Shown piece by piece: positions 7,708 through 15,294 of a DNA stretch of 19,592 bases. The notes beneath the pieces were generated by a model. The model made no database searches, was not told the DNA's origin, and was given only the letters and a program-made list of their open reading frames with translations. Made by a program: the position numbers and the translations under genes. Numbering within the stretch: the stretch's first letter is position 1; each line of letters begins with the position of its first letter. This DNA comes from CAZIDL01 sp964537825 (lineage in GTDB: Bacteria > Bacteroidota > Bacteroidia > Flavobacteriales_D > CAYVSK01), in the NCBI GenBank assembly GCA_964537825.1, contig CAZIDL010000048.1, positions 1-19,592 of the forward strand, read 5' to 3'.

Positions 7708-8426
7708 TCTTTCGTTTTGGGGGAGAAGATCCCGTAGCGAAGGATCTTCAGAAGGATCCGGACACCGTCGAGTGTCCGGAATTTCTTTCCCTCACCTTCA
7801 TTGCGCGGAAAGTAGCGAACGGGGACTTCTGCCACGTTGTTCCGTTTGCGCTTGAGGGCTTTGATCATCAATTCAGCTTCAAAGGCGAACCCGTCCTCCT
7901 TAAGCTCCAGCTCCCTTAAAAAGGAACGGTGCATGAGCTTGTAACCGCAGGCCATGTCTGTTAGACGGACGTTGACCAATACGGAGGTTATAAGGGTGAA
8001 TATATAATTGGCCAGGTAACGGGAGAAGGATTGGAGTGGCCGGACCCTTCCCGGAAGGTACCGGGACCCGTTGATGAACTCGACCCCGGTCTCTTCCATC
8101 CCCTTTATCATCATCGGGATATCGTCAGGGGAGAGTTCGAGGTCGGCGTCCTGGATCAATACCAGGTCCCCTTTTGCTGCCTCGATGCCTGTGCGGATAG
8201 CGGCTCCTTTTCCCCGGTTCTTTTCGTGCTGAACGAGTTGGATATCCGCTCGGTCCTGATAGCCTTTTAGGATGCTTGTCGTCCGATCATCCGAATGATC
8301 GTCGACGAGAACGATCCCGACCTCTTCGATGCTATCCGGGAGCTCGAGGGCATCCAGGCGGCCGATAACCTCTTCGATGGAGTTCTCCTCGTTGTAGATC
8401 GGGATGATGATGCTAAGGGCCTTCAT
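7701..8426 (-). CDS. Family 2 glycosyltransferase, polyprenyl-phosphate sugar synthase type
   Basis: The start is ATG 8426 (MKALSIIIPIYNEE), giving 241 aa; the TTG four codons upstream is unlikely. GT2 marks are SIIIPIYNEENSIEEVI (5-21), VDDHSDDRT (41-49), NRGKGAAIRTGIEAAKGD (70-87), the DAD metal/nucleotide-sugar motif at 93-95, and NGSRY (119-123). MACGYKLMHRS (158-168) and EAELMIKA are shared with dolichyl-phosphate mannose/glucose synthases and their bacterial relatives. Like the short, Dpm1-type members it has no C-terminal membrane domain. It probably transfers a hexose from a nucleotide sugar to undecaprenyl phosphate at the cytoplasmic face. The sugar cannot be read from the sequence. 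It lies tail-to-tail with the GT-C-like gene, a likely user of its product. I found no clear -7 element upstream. Confidence 0.9.
   Translation of the reverse strand: MKALSIIIPIYNEENSIEEVIGRLDALELPDSIEEVGIVLVDDHSDDRTTSILKGYQDRADIQLVQHEKNRGKGAAIRTGIEAAKGDLVLIQDADLELSPDDIPMMIKGMEETGVEFINGSRYLPGRVRPLQSFSRYLANYIFTLITSVLVNVRLTDMACGYKLMHRSFLRELELKEDGFAFEAELMIKALKRKRNNVAEVPVRYFPRNEGEGKKFRTLDGVRILLKILRYGIFSPKTKDQ
7751..7792 (+). terminator. Terminator-like hairpin for the GT-C gene, inside the GT2 coding sequence
   Basis: A perfect 9-bp inverted repeat, TCCGGACAC at 7757-7765 and GTGTCCGGA at 7772-7780, encloses a 6-base loop. Outer bases 7751-7754 and 7782-7785 can extend the stem across a small internal loop. 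On the + strand it is followed by ATTTCTTTCC, a T-rich tail. It sits about 50 bp past the stop of the + strand gene, in the last codons of the convergent GT2 gene (residues around FRTLDGVRIL), so it could end the + transcript antisense to GT2. Confidence 0.5.
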
Positions 8427-8576
8427 GGAACGGAGCAAAGGAAAGACCTGCCGCGGTATGGTCCATCGTTGAGAACGGTGTAAAGCTAAAGCGGATCTTA
8501 CGAAGATCGAAGAACGCGTTGATCACTCGATGATCGTCCAAAGCCATTCCTCGTACATCGTAAACCGATAAAATTT

Positions 8577-8584
8577 TATCTTTG
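8577..8584 (+). promoter_or_regulatory. Bacteroidota -7 promoter element upstream of the small membrane protein
   Basis: TATCTTTG matches the TAnnTTTG consensus of the Bacteroidota primary sigma factor exactly. It lies in the 199-bp divergent gap between the GT2 gene and the + strand membrane-protein gene, in an AT-rich patch. No TTG is seen at the -33 position. Transcription would start near 8589-8592, giving a leader of about 35 bases that begins with the inverted repeat at 8591-8629. The rest of this gap holds no gene I can support. Confidence 0.6.
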
Positions 8585-8590
8585 TCCCCC

Positions 8591-8629
8591 TCATGGAAGT
8601 GTGAGATGAAGCTGAACCCTCTTCCATGA
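8591..8629 (+). repeat. Inverted repeat covering the start codon of the small membrane protein
   Basis: TCATGGAAG at 8591-8599 and CTTCCATGA at 8621-8629 are perfect 9-bp inverted arms with a 21-base spacer. The right arm contains the ATG at 8626-8628. In RNA the two arms could pair and hide the start codon. As DNA it could equally be a binding site. Confidence 0.5.
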
Positions 8630-9072
8630 ACCGAATGAAAGGGATGAAAAGACCAGGTTTTCTAATATCTTGGATACTGGGAGCTCTGTCCATGTTAGGC
8701 ATCTCTTTCTTTTGGCATGGGGTGCTTCTGAACGATCTCATGGCCATTCCTTATCCACTCGGCTTTTTCACGGGGCTTTGTTCGGTGGTCTATCTGGTGG
8801 TCTCTTTCGTGATCGCCTTTTCGTTCGAATACCTCCGGATCGATGAAGCACATCTCCCCAAAGGGTTCGGGATAGGGACAGTGCTCGGCTTTTTTCTCTA
8901 TCTCATCGCGTTCACCCTTGGCGTTTCTTTTCAGGGGAACGGTACCGAGCACGTCGTGGTTAATTTCGTTTGGCAGATGATCGAACAGGGGTTTGGGGGT
9001 ACGGTGATCGGTCTGGTGCTCTTATTGGACCAACGGAGGGCCCGCGCGATGGGTGAGGAACTCGATCAGTGA
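8626..9072 (+). CDS. Small four-helix membrane protein of unknown function
   Basis: The 148-aa product has four hydrophobic segments at about 10-30, 44-69, 80-102 and 113-134, a basic N-terminus (MNRMKGMKRP) and a charged C-terminal tail (DQRRARAMGEELDQ). Met1, Met4 and Met7 are all possible starts. The segment SFFWHGVLLNDLM and the final Gly-rich helix recall small DUF1761/DUF2177-like membrane proteins, but I would not assign a family. A good -7 promoter element lies 42 bp upstream, so it is probably transcribed alone. It ends convergently with rarA, overlapping its last codons by 7 bp. The GC-rich stem at 9080-9098 followed by T-rich sequence may end its transcript. No active-site motif is visible. 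Confidence 0.75.
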   Translation: MNRMKGMKRPGFLISWILGALSMLGISFFWHGVLLNDLMAIPYPLGFFTGLCSVVYLVVSFVIAFSFEYLRIDEAHLPKGFGIGTVLGFFLYLIAFTLGVSFQGNGTEHVVVNFVWQMIEQGFGGTVIGLVLLLDQRRARAMGEELDQ

Positions 9073-10349
9073 TCGTAACGAGCGCCCCATTTGCGCTTCA
9101 ATTCTTCCCTTATTCTTTCTTCCCGTTTGTTCTCACCCGGCTCATAGAATTTGTTCTTGGAGATCTCAGACGGTAGGAATTCCTGATCCGTAAAATTCCC
9201 TTCGTAGGAGTGAGCGTAGCGATACCCTTCGCTATAGCCGAGCTCTTTCATCAGTTCGGTGGGTGCGTTCCGTAGGTGATAGGGCACGGGTAGATCCCCG
9301 CTCTTTTTTACTTCTGCCTGAGCGGCATTGATCGCTTCGTAAGCTGCATTGCTTTTGGGAGCGGAGGCCAGGTAGATGGCGCATTGCGAAAGGGGGATCC
9401 GGCCTTCAGGCATTCCGATCCGCTCGATGGCATCGAAGGTTGAATTGGCCATCAAAAGGGCGTTCGGATCGGCGAGTCCAATGTCCTCAGCAGCCAGTAT
9501 CACCATTCGGCGAGCGATGAATTTGGGCTCTTCTCCCCCTTCGATCATTCGGGCCAACCAGTAAACGGCAGCCTGAGGGTCGCTTCCTCGCATCGATTTG
9601 ATGAAAGCGGAGACGATGTCGTAATGCTGCTCCCCTTCTTTATCGTAATGGATGGGGTTCGCCTGGACCACCTCAAGGACCTTTTCATCGTTCACGAGCA
9701 CCGTCTCCCCTTCACTCCCGTTGACTACGAGCTCGAAGATGTTGAGCAGTTTTCGGGCATCCCCTCCGGACAGGCGCAGCAAGGCATCACTGCTCTCGAT
9801 CCTCACCTCCCGTTCGCTGATAATAGGATCCTCTCTGGAAGCCCGCTCCAATAGTTGCAGGAGGTCCTTCTTACCGAGGGGGTCGAGCGTATAGACCTGG
9901 CAACGGGATAGGAGCGGAGCTATCACTTCGAAAGAAGGGTTCTCCGTAGTGGCTCCGATCAAGGTGATGATCCCCTTTTCCACGGCGTTCAGTAGAGAAT
10001 CCTGTTGGGCTTTGCTGAAGCGATGGATCTCGTCGATGAAGAGGATGGCGTTGTGTCCTCCGAAAAGTCCCTGTTCACGGACTTTTTCGATAACATCCCT
10101 TACATCCTTCACTCCACTGCTCACCGCACTGAGCGTGTGAAAAGGTCGTTCCAGGGTATTTGCTATCACGGAGGCAAGGGTGGTCTTGCCGACACCCGGT
10201 GGTCCCCATAGGATGATGGAAGGGAGGACGCCTTTCTCGATCCCCTCCCGGAGCACCGCTCCTTTTCCTAGTAGGTGTTCCTGACCGATCAGGTCGTCGA
10301 GGCTTTTAGGTCTCAACCTTTCGGCTAGCGGCTGACTCCTAGTGCTCAA
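9066..10349 (-). CDS. rarA: Replication-associated recombination protein A (AAA+ ATPase, MgsA)
   Basis: RarA is a clamp-loader-like AAA+ ATPase that acts at stalled replication forks. The product has QPLAERLRPKSLDDLIGQ near its start, Walker A GPPGVGKTT, Walker B ILFIDEIHRF, sensor GATTENPSFE, an SRC arginine finger and a long C-terminal tetramerisation region with LGYSEGYRYAHSYEGNF near the end. No ATG is available. I chose TTG 10349, which overlaps the upstream stop as TTGA and gives 427 aa with five residues before QPLAE, close to relatives in which this motif is nearly N-terminal. A TTG at 10400 would add 17 residues and a 55-bp overlap. It is the last gene of the lpxK-led run. Family assignment is firm, the start less so. 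Confidence 0.94.
   Translation of the reverse strand: MSTRSQPLAERLRPKSLDDLIGQEHLLGKGAVLREGIEKGVLPSIILWGPPGVGKTTLASVIANTLERPFHTLSAVSSGVKDVRDVIEKVREQGLFGGHNAILFIDEIHRFSKAQQDSLLNAVEKGIITLIGATTENPSFEVIAPLLSRCQVYTLDPLGKKDLLQLLERASREDPIISEREVRIESSDALLRLSGGDARKLLNIFELVVNGSEGETVLVNDEKVLEVVQANPIHYDKEGEQHYDIVSAFIKSMRGSDPQAAVYWLARMIEGGEEPKFIARRMVILAAEDIGLADPNALLMANSTFDAIERIGMPEGRIPLSQCAIYLASAPKSNAAYEAINAAQAEVKKSGDLPVPYHLRNAPTELMKELGYSEGYRYAHSYEGNFTDQEFLPSEISKNKFYEPGENKREERIREELKRKWGARYDH
9080..9110 (+). terminator. Weak terminator-like stem after the small membrane protein
   Basis: GAGCGC (9080-9085) can pair with GCGCTT (9093-9098) around a 7-base loop, using one G-T wobble, and is followed on the + strand by a pyrimidine-rich tail with several T runs. 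It lies 8 bp past the stop of the + strand gene and within the last codons of rarA. The stem is short, so this is tentative. Confidence 0.28.
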
Positions 10350-11215
10350 GTTTTCGTTCTTTGGTGCGCCCTTTTCCAACGACGGTGTGTCCAAAGCCAA
10401 TGCTCCGGCTTTTGGCGGATCTCCCGTTCAAGGGCCTTCGTATGAGCCTCCGTGATCCAACCTTCCGCTTTAGAGCGGGGGTCTTCTGTGATCAGCTCGT
10501 AGCTCACTTCGTAGCGTCCTCTGGCAATTCGGTGGATCGTTCCGAAGATAACAGGGATGCCGTATTCGCGGGCGAAGTGCTCCACGCCTTTCATCACGGG
10601 TGTGTCTTGATCCAGAAAGGATACCCAATGGACGTTCCGGGTGCTCTTCGGGGATTGATCCGTAGCGAATATGGTCGCGCTGGGGACCTCCATTCGGAAA
10701 GCTTTGTTCGCCTTGCGGATCGGGATCATCTTCAAACCAAAGCGTTCGCGGGTGCGTTTCATCACGCGGTCGAAGAAGGCGTTCCGGAGCGGCTTGTAGA
10801 GCGCAAAGGCTTGGTGTTCCAGATGAAAGGGGGCTCCCATCGCATAGAGCTCCCAACTATTGAAGTGCCCACCTGCGAGGATAATATGCTGCCCTTTTTC
10901 GAAATAATGAGCTGGAAGTTCGGGGTTTGTGCAGGTCAGCATTCTAAAAGCTTGTTCCCGGCGGATGGAAAAGAACTTGATGCTCTCGACCAAAAGGTCC
11001 CCAAGGTGCTCGTAAAAGGCCTTTTCGATCCGTCGGCGTTCTTCGCTGCTCTTTTCCGGAAAGGAACGTTCAAGATTACTGCGGACGACTCTCCGGCGGT
11101 AAGCGATCACTCGGTGAAGCAGGAAGCTCGTAAAGCTTCCCAAGCGGTAGAGTAAGCTCAGGGGGAGGAGCGAAAGGGGCTTGATGAGGCCGTAAAAGAG
11201 AAGCGGACCGAACAT
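10346..11215 (-). CDS. Lipid A/lysophospholipid acyltransferase, LpxL/HtrB family
   Basis: The 289-aa product is an inner-membrane acyltransferase of the family that adds secondary acyl chains to Kdo-lipid A or related lipids. It has a hydrophobic N-terminal anchor (about 4-37), YRRRVVRSNLERSFPEKS (39-56), the catalytic H-X4-E motif as HFNSWE (His117, Glu122) in AGGHFNSWE, YKPLRNAFFD (140-149), an ATDQSP block (185-189) and EHWLWTHRRWKR near the C-terminus, all usual for the family. Length is normal for Bacteroidota members. It is 15 bp after the TlpA-like gene and overlaps rarA by 4 bp. lpxK lies five genes upstream in the same run, which supports lipid A as the target, but an ornithine-lipid or other acyl acceptor is possible. 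Confidence 0.9.
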   Translation of the reverse strand: MFGPLLFYGLIKPLSLLPLSLLYRLGSFTSFLLHRVIAYRRRVVRSNLERSFPEKSSEERRRIEKAFYEHLGDLLVESIKFFSIRREQAFRMLTCTNPELPAHYFEKGQHIILAGGHFNSWELYAMGAPFHLEHQAFALYKPLRNAFFDRVMKRTRERFGLKMIPIRKANKAFRMEVPSATIFATDQSPKSTRNVHWVSFLDQDTPVMKGVEHFAREYGIPVIFGTIHRIARGRYEVSYELITEDPRSKAEGWITEAHTKALEREIRQKPEHWLWTHRRWKRAHQRTKT

Positions 11216-11230
11216 AAGGGCGGAGCCCGT

Positions 11231-12382
11231 TCAGCCCATCACCTCTTTCAACTTCTTCTCCAGCTCATGAGCTCGGAGCCCGCTTGCGATGATCTTGCCA
11301 TCGCGGTCCACGAGCACGGTGAACGGGATACTCTTCACCTTGTACTTCTGGGCTGCTGCTGAGTTCCAGAACTTGAGGTCGCTCACGTGGACCCAGTCCA
11401 TGTTGTATTTTTCGATAGCCCGGGTCCAGGATTTCTTCTTCTTGTCTAGGGAAACCCCGTAGATCTCAAATCCCTTGTCGTTGTACTTCTTGTAGACCTC
11501 TTTCAGCTTCGGGAGTTCTTTGATGCAGGGCTTACACCATGAAGCCCAGAAATCGATAAGGACCACCTTGCCTTCCAGTTCCGAAAGAGGTTTAACGTTC
11601 CCCTTCGGGGTTTTTAAGGCAAGGTCAGGGGCCTCTTTACCCTTTTTCAGGAGTTTCTGCCGCTCCTTACGCATCTTTTTGCGCTGCTTTTGCTGGCGCT
11701 CCTTCGCCTGGACCTGTTTCACTTTTTGCCCAAGATGAGCGAGGAATGGAGAGTGGTCCAGCGACTTTTTCAAGTTCTTATAGGACTTCTTCAGAAGATC
11801 CACGTTCTTTTTGGCGTTGATGCTGGAAAGGGCAGGGATGATGGCCGGTGAGTTCGGATGTGCATTGACGAACTCTCGCGTCATTCGTTCTACCTCTTTC
11901 CTGGCATCCTTCATGGCCTTTTTCACCTCTTGGGTCCTTTGCCCGGAACGAAAGAGTTGCTGGAGGGAATCCATCCGTTCCCGAAGCGGTTGAAGGTCCG
12001 CATAGTATTCGTAAAGGAGACGGGTATCCTTCGATCCTTCGACCTTCTTAACGCGCTTCCCGAGATCCGCGCTATCGACCTTGATATGCAAATGCTCGCT
12101 GCTGTCCGTGATAACGACCATCCTGGAGGTTCGGTCCAGACCGAGGAAATAGAGGTCCTTTTTCCCCGCCGGGTTCTTCATGCTGAAGCTTCCGTCCTTC
12201 CCGAGCTGGGCAGAGTCGACCTTTTTGAAGCTCTTTCCCTGCATTTTCTGAAAGTAGACCATGGAGCCTTCAGCTCCGTTGATGGTGCCTGATATGCCGG
12301 GAGCATCGTCCCCGTTGCCGCCTCCGCATGCGGTCAGTAGTTGAAATAGGAAGGGAAGGATGATGAGCTTGGATGCGCGCAT
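11231..12382 (-). CDS. TlpA-like thioredoxin-fold lipoprotein with N-terminal DUF4369-type domain
   Basis: This 383-aa protein starts with a lipoprotein signal ending in LTAC (Cys19). Residues about 27-115 look like the DUF4369 beta domain common in Bacteroidota (SGTINGAEGSMVYF, then VDSAQLGKDGSF and YFLGLD). A helical segment follows (125-215). Residues 255-383 form a thioredoxin fold with WCKPC (Cys283, Cys286) and cis-Pro in SIPFT (Pro353). It probably reduces or reshuffles disulfides in the periplasm, as TlpA/ResA-type proteins do. Between the two parts lies a very basic stretch (about 222-250) rich in Lys, Arg and Gln, which is unusual for a secreted linker. It is 17 bp after gatB and 15 bp before the acyltransferase gene. 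Partner proteins are unknown. Confidence 0.93.
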   Translation of the reverse strand: MRASKLIILPFLFQLLTACGGGNGDDAPGISGTINGAEGSMVYFQKMQGKSFKKVDSAQLGKDGSFSMKNPAGKKDLYFLGLDRTSRMVVITDSSEHLHIKVDSADLGKRVKKVEGSKDTRLLYEYYADLQPLRERMDSLQQLFRSGQRTQEVKKAMKDARKEVERMTREFVNAHPNSPAIIPALSSINAKKNVDLLKKSYKNLKKSLDHSPFLAHLGQKVKQVQAKERQQKQRKKMRKERQKLLKKGKEAPDLALKTPKGNVKPLSELEGKVVLIDFWASWCKPCIKELPKLKEVYKKYNDKGFEIYGVSLDKKKKSWTRAIEKYNMDWVHVSDLKFWNSAAAQKYKVKSIPFTVLVDRDGKIIASGLRAHELEKKLKEVMG

Positions 12383-12399
12383 AGGATCGCTTTTTTGGA

Positions 12400-13863
12400 T
12401 CAGTGTTCTTCGAGCTTCTCCCGCACAAGGCGGTCGGCTTTCTTTGGGTCGGCTTTTCCTTTGGATCGTTTCATGACCTCGCCCATGAAAAGCCCTACCA
12501 GGCCGGTTTTTCCGTTCCGGTATTCTTCGACTTTCTCAGGGTATTTTTCAAGGGCTTCCTCCACGAATTGCTCGAGGGTGTCCTCGTCGCTGGTTTGGAT
12601 CAAGTCCTTTTCTTCAGCCAGTTTCTCGGGGTCCCGTTCAGGATCTTCCATCAATGCAGGGAAGAGGTCCTGTTCGGCTTTGGAGTTGCTGACCTTTCCG
12701 CCCTGCACGAGCTCGATGAGCTTAGCGAGCTGTTCAGGGTGGTCCTTGAGCGGGAACTCCGCCATTCGGAGCGCGAATTTGTTGAGGTGAGAACGGACGG
12801 GGCCCCGCACCCAATTCGCCACAGCTTTGTAGTGCTGGCTATGCTTCGTTACCGCTTCGAAGTAAAGGGCGATCTCCTTGTCATCGGTGATCACGGCGGC
12901 ATCATCCTCAGGGAGGCCGAGTTCCTCCGTGTATCGACGATAGAGGGTGTCAGGAAGCGGGGGGAGTTCCGAACGGATCCGTTCGATCCAGCTTTCCTCG
13001 ACGTGGATCGGTTGAAGGTCGGGCTCCGGGAAGTAGCGGTAATCGTCGGCGGTCTCCTTACCCCTTAGGAGGATGGTCTTTCCCTCCACGGGATCGAAGT
13101 TCAAGGTGACTTGTTCCACTTTACCCCCTTCCTCCAGAATGCTGGCCTGACGCTCGATCTCGTGTTCGATGGCCCGCTTCACGTTCCGGAGGGAGTTCAT
13201 GTTCTTCACCTCGGTCCGCGTTCCGAATTCGGGATCTCCTTTCTTCTTTACCGAAACATTGGCATCGCAACGCAAGCTCCCTTCTTCCATGTTCCCGTCG
13301 CATATCTCCAGATAGCGGACCAGCTTCCGCACTTGGGCCAGAAAACGGTAGGCTTCGTCCGATGATGCGATGACGGGACGGGAGACCATTTCCAGGAGCG
13401 GAGTCCCCGCTCGGTTCAGGTCGATCAGCGTATTGAAGGGATCCTGATCGTGGATGCTCTTTCCTGAATCCTCTTCCATATGGATGCGGACCAAGCCGAC
13501 ATCCTTCGCTTCCCCATCGTCCCCTTCGATCCGTATCCGTCCGTTCGTACAGATGGGCGTTTCGTCCTGAGTGATCTGATAGCCTTTCGGGAGGTCCGGA
13601 TAAAAGTAGTTCTTCCGTGCAAAATGGATGTCCTGCGTGATATCGCAATCGCAGGCGACCCCTAGGGAAAGGGCCATGTCGATCACGCGCTGGTTGAACC
13701 GTGGAAGGGTCCCCGGGTGGCCCAGGGTGATAGGGCTTACGTGTTGGTTCGGGATGCCGCCGTATTCGTTGCGATCTCCAGAAAAGGCCTTGGTGTTCGT
13801 TAGGAGCTGGATGTGGACCTCCAGTCCGATCACCGCTTCGTAATCCTGTTCGACCGCGTTCAT
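12400..13863 (-). CDS. gatB: Aspartyl/glutamyl-tRNA(Asn/Gln) amidotransferase subunit B
   Basis: GatB is the tRNA-binding and kinase-like subunit of GatCAB, which amidates misacylated Glu-tRNA(Gln) and/or Asp-tRNA(Asn). The 487-aa product shows IGLEVHIQL (12-20), GHPGTLPRFN (48-57), the signature RKNYFYPDLPKGYQITQ (83-99), DLNRAGTPLLEMVSRP, GSLRCDANVS, DDYRYFPEPDL, and a C-terminal YqeY/GatB tail ending GLFMGEVMKRSKGKADPK. Length matches the family. The ATG overlaps the upstream stop by 4 bp (ATGA). gatA and gatC are not in the window, so they must be elsewhere, as is common in Bacteroidota. Identity is firm. Confidence 0.97.
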   Translation of the reverse strand: MNAVEQDYEAVIGLEVHIQLLTNTKAFSGDRNEYGGIPNQHVSPITLGHPGTLPRFNQRVIDMALSLGVACDCDITQDIHFARKNYFYPDLPKGYQITQDETPICTNGRIRIEGDDGEAKDVGLVRIHMEEDSGKSIHDQDPFNTLIDLNRAGTPLLEMVSRPVIASSDEAYRFLAQVRKLVRYLEICDGNMEEGSLRCDANVSVKKKGDPEFGTRTEVKNMNSLRNVKRAIEHEIERQASILEEGGKVEQVTLNFDPVEGKTILLRGKETADDYRYFPEPDLQPIHVEESWIERIRSELPPLPDTLYRRYTEELGLPEDDAAVITDDKEIALYFEAVTKHSQHYKAVANWVRGPVRSHLNKFALRMAEFPLKDHPEQLAKLIELVQGGKVSNSKAEQDLFPALMEDPERDPEKLAEEKDLIQTSDEDTLEQFVEEALEKYPEKVEEYRNGKTGLVGLFMGEVMKRSKGKADPKKADRLVREKLEEH

Positions 13864-15266
13864 CTCCGTTTGACGAACTTTTTCGTGTAAATTCCTTCAG
13901 GGGTGCGGATACGAAGAATATGGAGTCCGCTGCTCTTCAGAGCGTCCAACCCGATCCTGATCTTTCCTTTTGTTGGGGCTTGAAGTTCCCTTTCGATCAG
14001 CGTGCGTCCGCTAAGGTCGGATATATGAATGCTGAGGGGGGCTTTGATACTCCCTTTGGTCTTGATCCAGAGGGCATTTCGGGCGGGTGAGGGATAGACT
14101 TCAAAAGAAGGAGCATTCTCTTGCTCCCGTCGTTCAACGCTCGTCGTGGCCTGGCTCACGTCCAGAACGAACAATCCGCTCTGCATGTCCGAGGCGAGAA
14201 GGATGCCGGAGGGAAGGAAGGGATAGACGCCCCAGGCTCCCCGAAAGGAATTGTGGTCCGAAGGCGGATAGGTGTCGTAGAATCCAGTCTTATCGGGGTT
14301 TTTGGGGTCAGATATGTCCCAGATGTAGACGCCGTCATGGTAATGCCCGACGTAAACGTGATCCCCCATGATGATGGGATTGTGGGCCATGGAATTGTTG
14401 TCGACACCTGATAGAAAGAGGCTTTCCTCCTGAATATTCGATAGGTCCGATACGTCCAGCATTTTCATCCGCATGCCGTGGTCCTCGTCAGCCATTACAT
14501 AATGGTCGCCGGACCGTGAGAGCCAACCCGAATGGTTGTAGCCCTGATCCGTATAATTTGGGAGGCTTCCCAGGACCTGGATGTTGTTGGGATCGCTCAC
14601 GTCGTAGACGATCAGTCCCGCATCATTCCCGTGATGCCCATAAGCGGTATCGTTCCGTACGTAGATGTCGTGGAAATAGTGGGTGTTGTTGTAGTCCCGA
14701 ACGTGGACCGCGGTATCGGGGGTGGATATATCGAGGACCCTCAGGTTCTCTAAGGTGTTCGAATTGGTGGTGACCCCGCAGCCGTACAAACGGTCGGAAC
14801 TGGTATCGATGAATATGTTATGGGCGTTTTTGATGACCTGGTCCGAATCGTAGACCAGTTCGACGGAGTCGGGAAGGGGTGAGAGGTCGGCGATCTGTAA
14901 AGTGCTCTGGCCTTCATCGCTCACCATGTAGAGGTGACCCTGATGCGTGTGGTAGTCGCGATGGACGATGTCCGAGCCCTGATGCGCACCTGGCACGAGA
15001 TCAGCGAGCTGGATGTTACTGGGATCGCTCAGGTCGAAGATGTGCGTTCCTTTGGTGCTGCCGATCACCGCGTATTCCGTGCTGTCTTCCACAAAGCCCC
15101 AGACCTCGTTATACGTGTTGTTATAGAAAGAAGAAGAAGCAAGGGTCGTGTCCTCCCAGTGATCGAGCAGTGAAATGTTACTGCTGTCCTGCCCTTTCAT
15201 CCCTGTTGCAAGGAGAAGGGTAAAAGGGAGCAGCAAAAAGGAACGGATAAGGAACGATGGCATCAT
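13860..15266 (-). CDS. Secreted choice-of-anchor-B-type LVIVD-repeat protein with T9SS sorting domain
   Basis: The start is ATG 15266 or the adjacent ATG 15263; a TTG four codons earlier is unlikely. The product is 468 aa with a signal peptide (cleavage near LATGMKGQ). The body has repeated strands of the form LxVxDVSDPxNI, for example THIFDLSDPSNI, RVLDISTPDT, IVYDVSDPNNI, MLDVSDLSNI and IWDISDPKNP, spaced unevenly over about residues 75-375, and many His and Asp residues (HRDYHTHQGH, NHSGW, ADEDHGM, HYHDGVY). This is the layout of choice-of-anchor B proteins with an LVIVD-like propeller. Residues about 385-468 are a T9SS sorting domain starting with FEVYPSPARN. It is likely a surface or secreted protein, its ligand unknown. 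It lies 28 bp after the phosphorylase gene and overlaps gatB by 4 bp. Confidence 0.9.
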   Translation of the reverse strand: MMPSFLIRSFLLLPFTLLLATGMKGQDSSNISLLDHWEDTTLASSSFYNNTYNEVWGFVEDSTEYAVIGSTKGTHIFDLSDPSNIQLADLVPGAHQGSDIVHRDYHTHQGHLYMVSDEGQSTLQIADLSPLPDSVELVYDSDQVIKNAHNIFIDTSSDRLYGCGVTTNSNTLENLRVLDISTPDTAVHVRDYNNTHYFHDIYVRNDTAYGHHGNDAGLIVYDVSDPNNIQVLGSLPNYTDQGYNHSGWLSRSGDHYVMADEDHGMRMKMLDVSDLSNIQEESLFLSGVDNNSMAHNPIIMGDHVYVGHYHDGVYIWDISDPKNPDKTGFYDTYPPSDHNSFRGAWGVYPFLPSGILLASDMQSGLFVLDVSQATTSVERREQENAPSFEVYPSPARNALWIKTKGSIKAPLSIHISDLSGRTLIERELQAPTKGKIRIGLDALKSSGLHILRIRTPEGIYTKKFVKRR

Positions 15267-15294
15267 AGGCCCTTTCAAAGTTACGAGATCGGGT

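Noticed and set aside
8427..8625. Small gene in the divergent gap
   Set aside because: The only open frame there runs antisense into the membrane protein gene and has no coding signs; a promoter and an inverted repeat explain the region.
10361..11155. 264-aa open frame on the + strand
   Set aside because: It is antisense to the LpxL-like acyltransferase, whose catalytic motif and family blocks are clear; the + product resembles nothing and has low-complexity shadow character.
12403..13068. 221-aa open frame on the + strand
   Set aside because: It lies fully opposite gatB; Phe/Leu/Val-rich shadow composition and no family marks.
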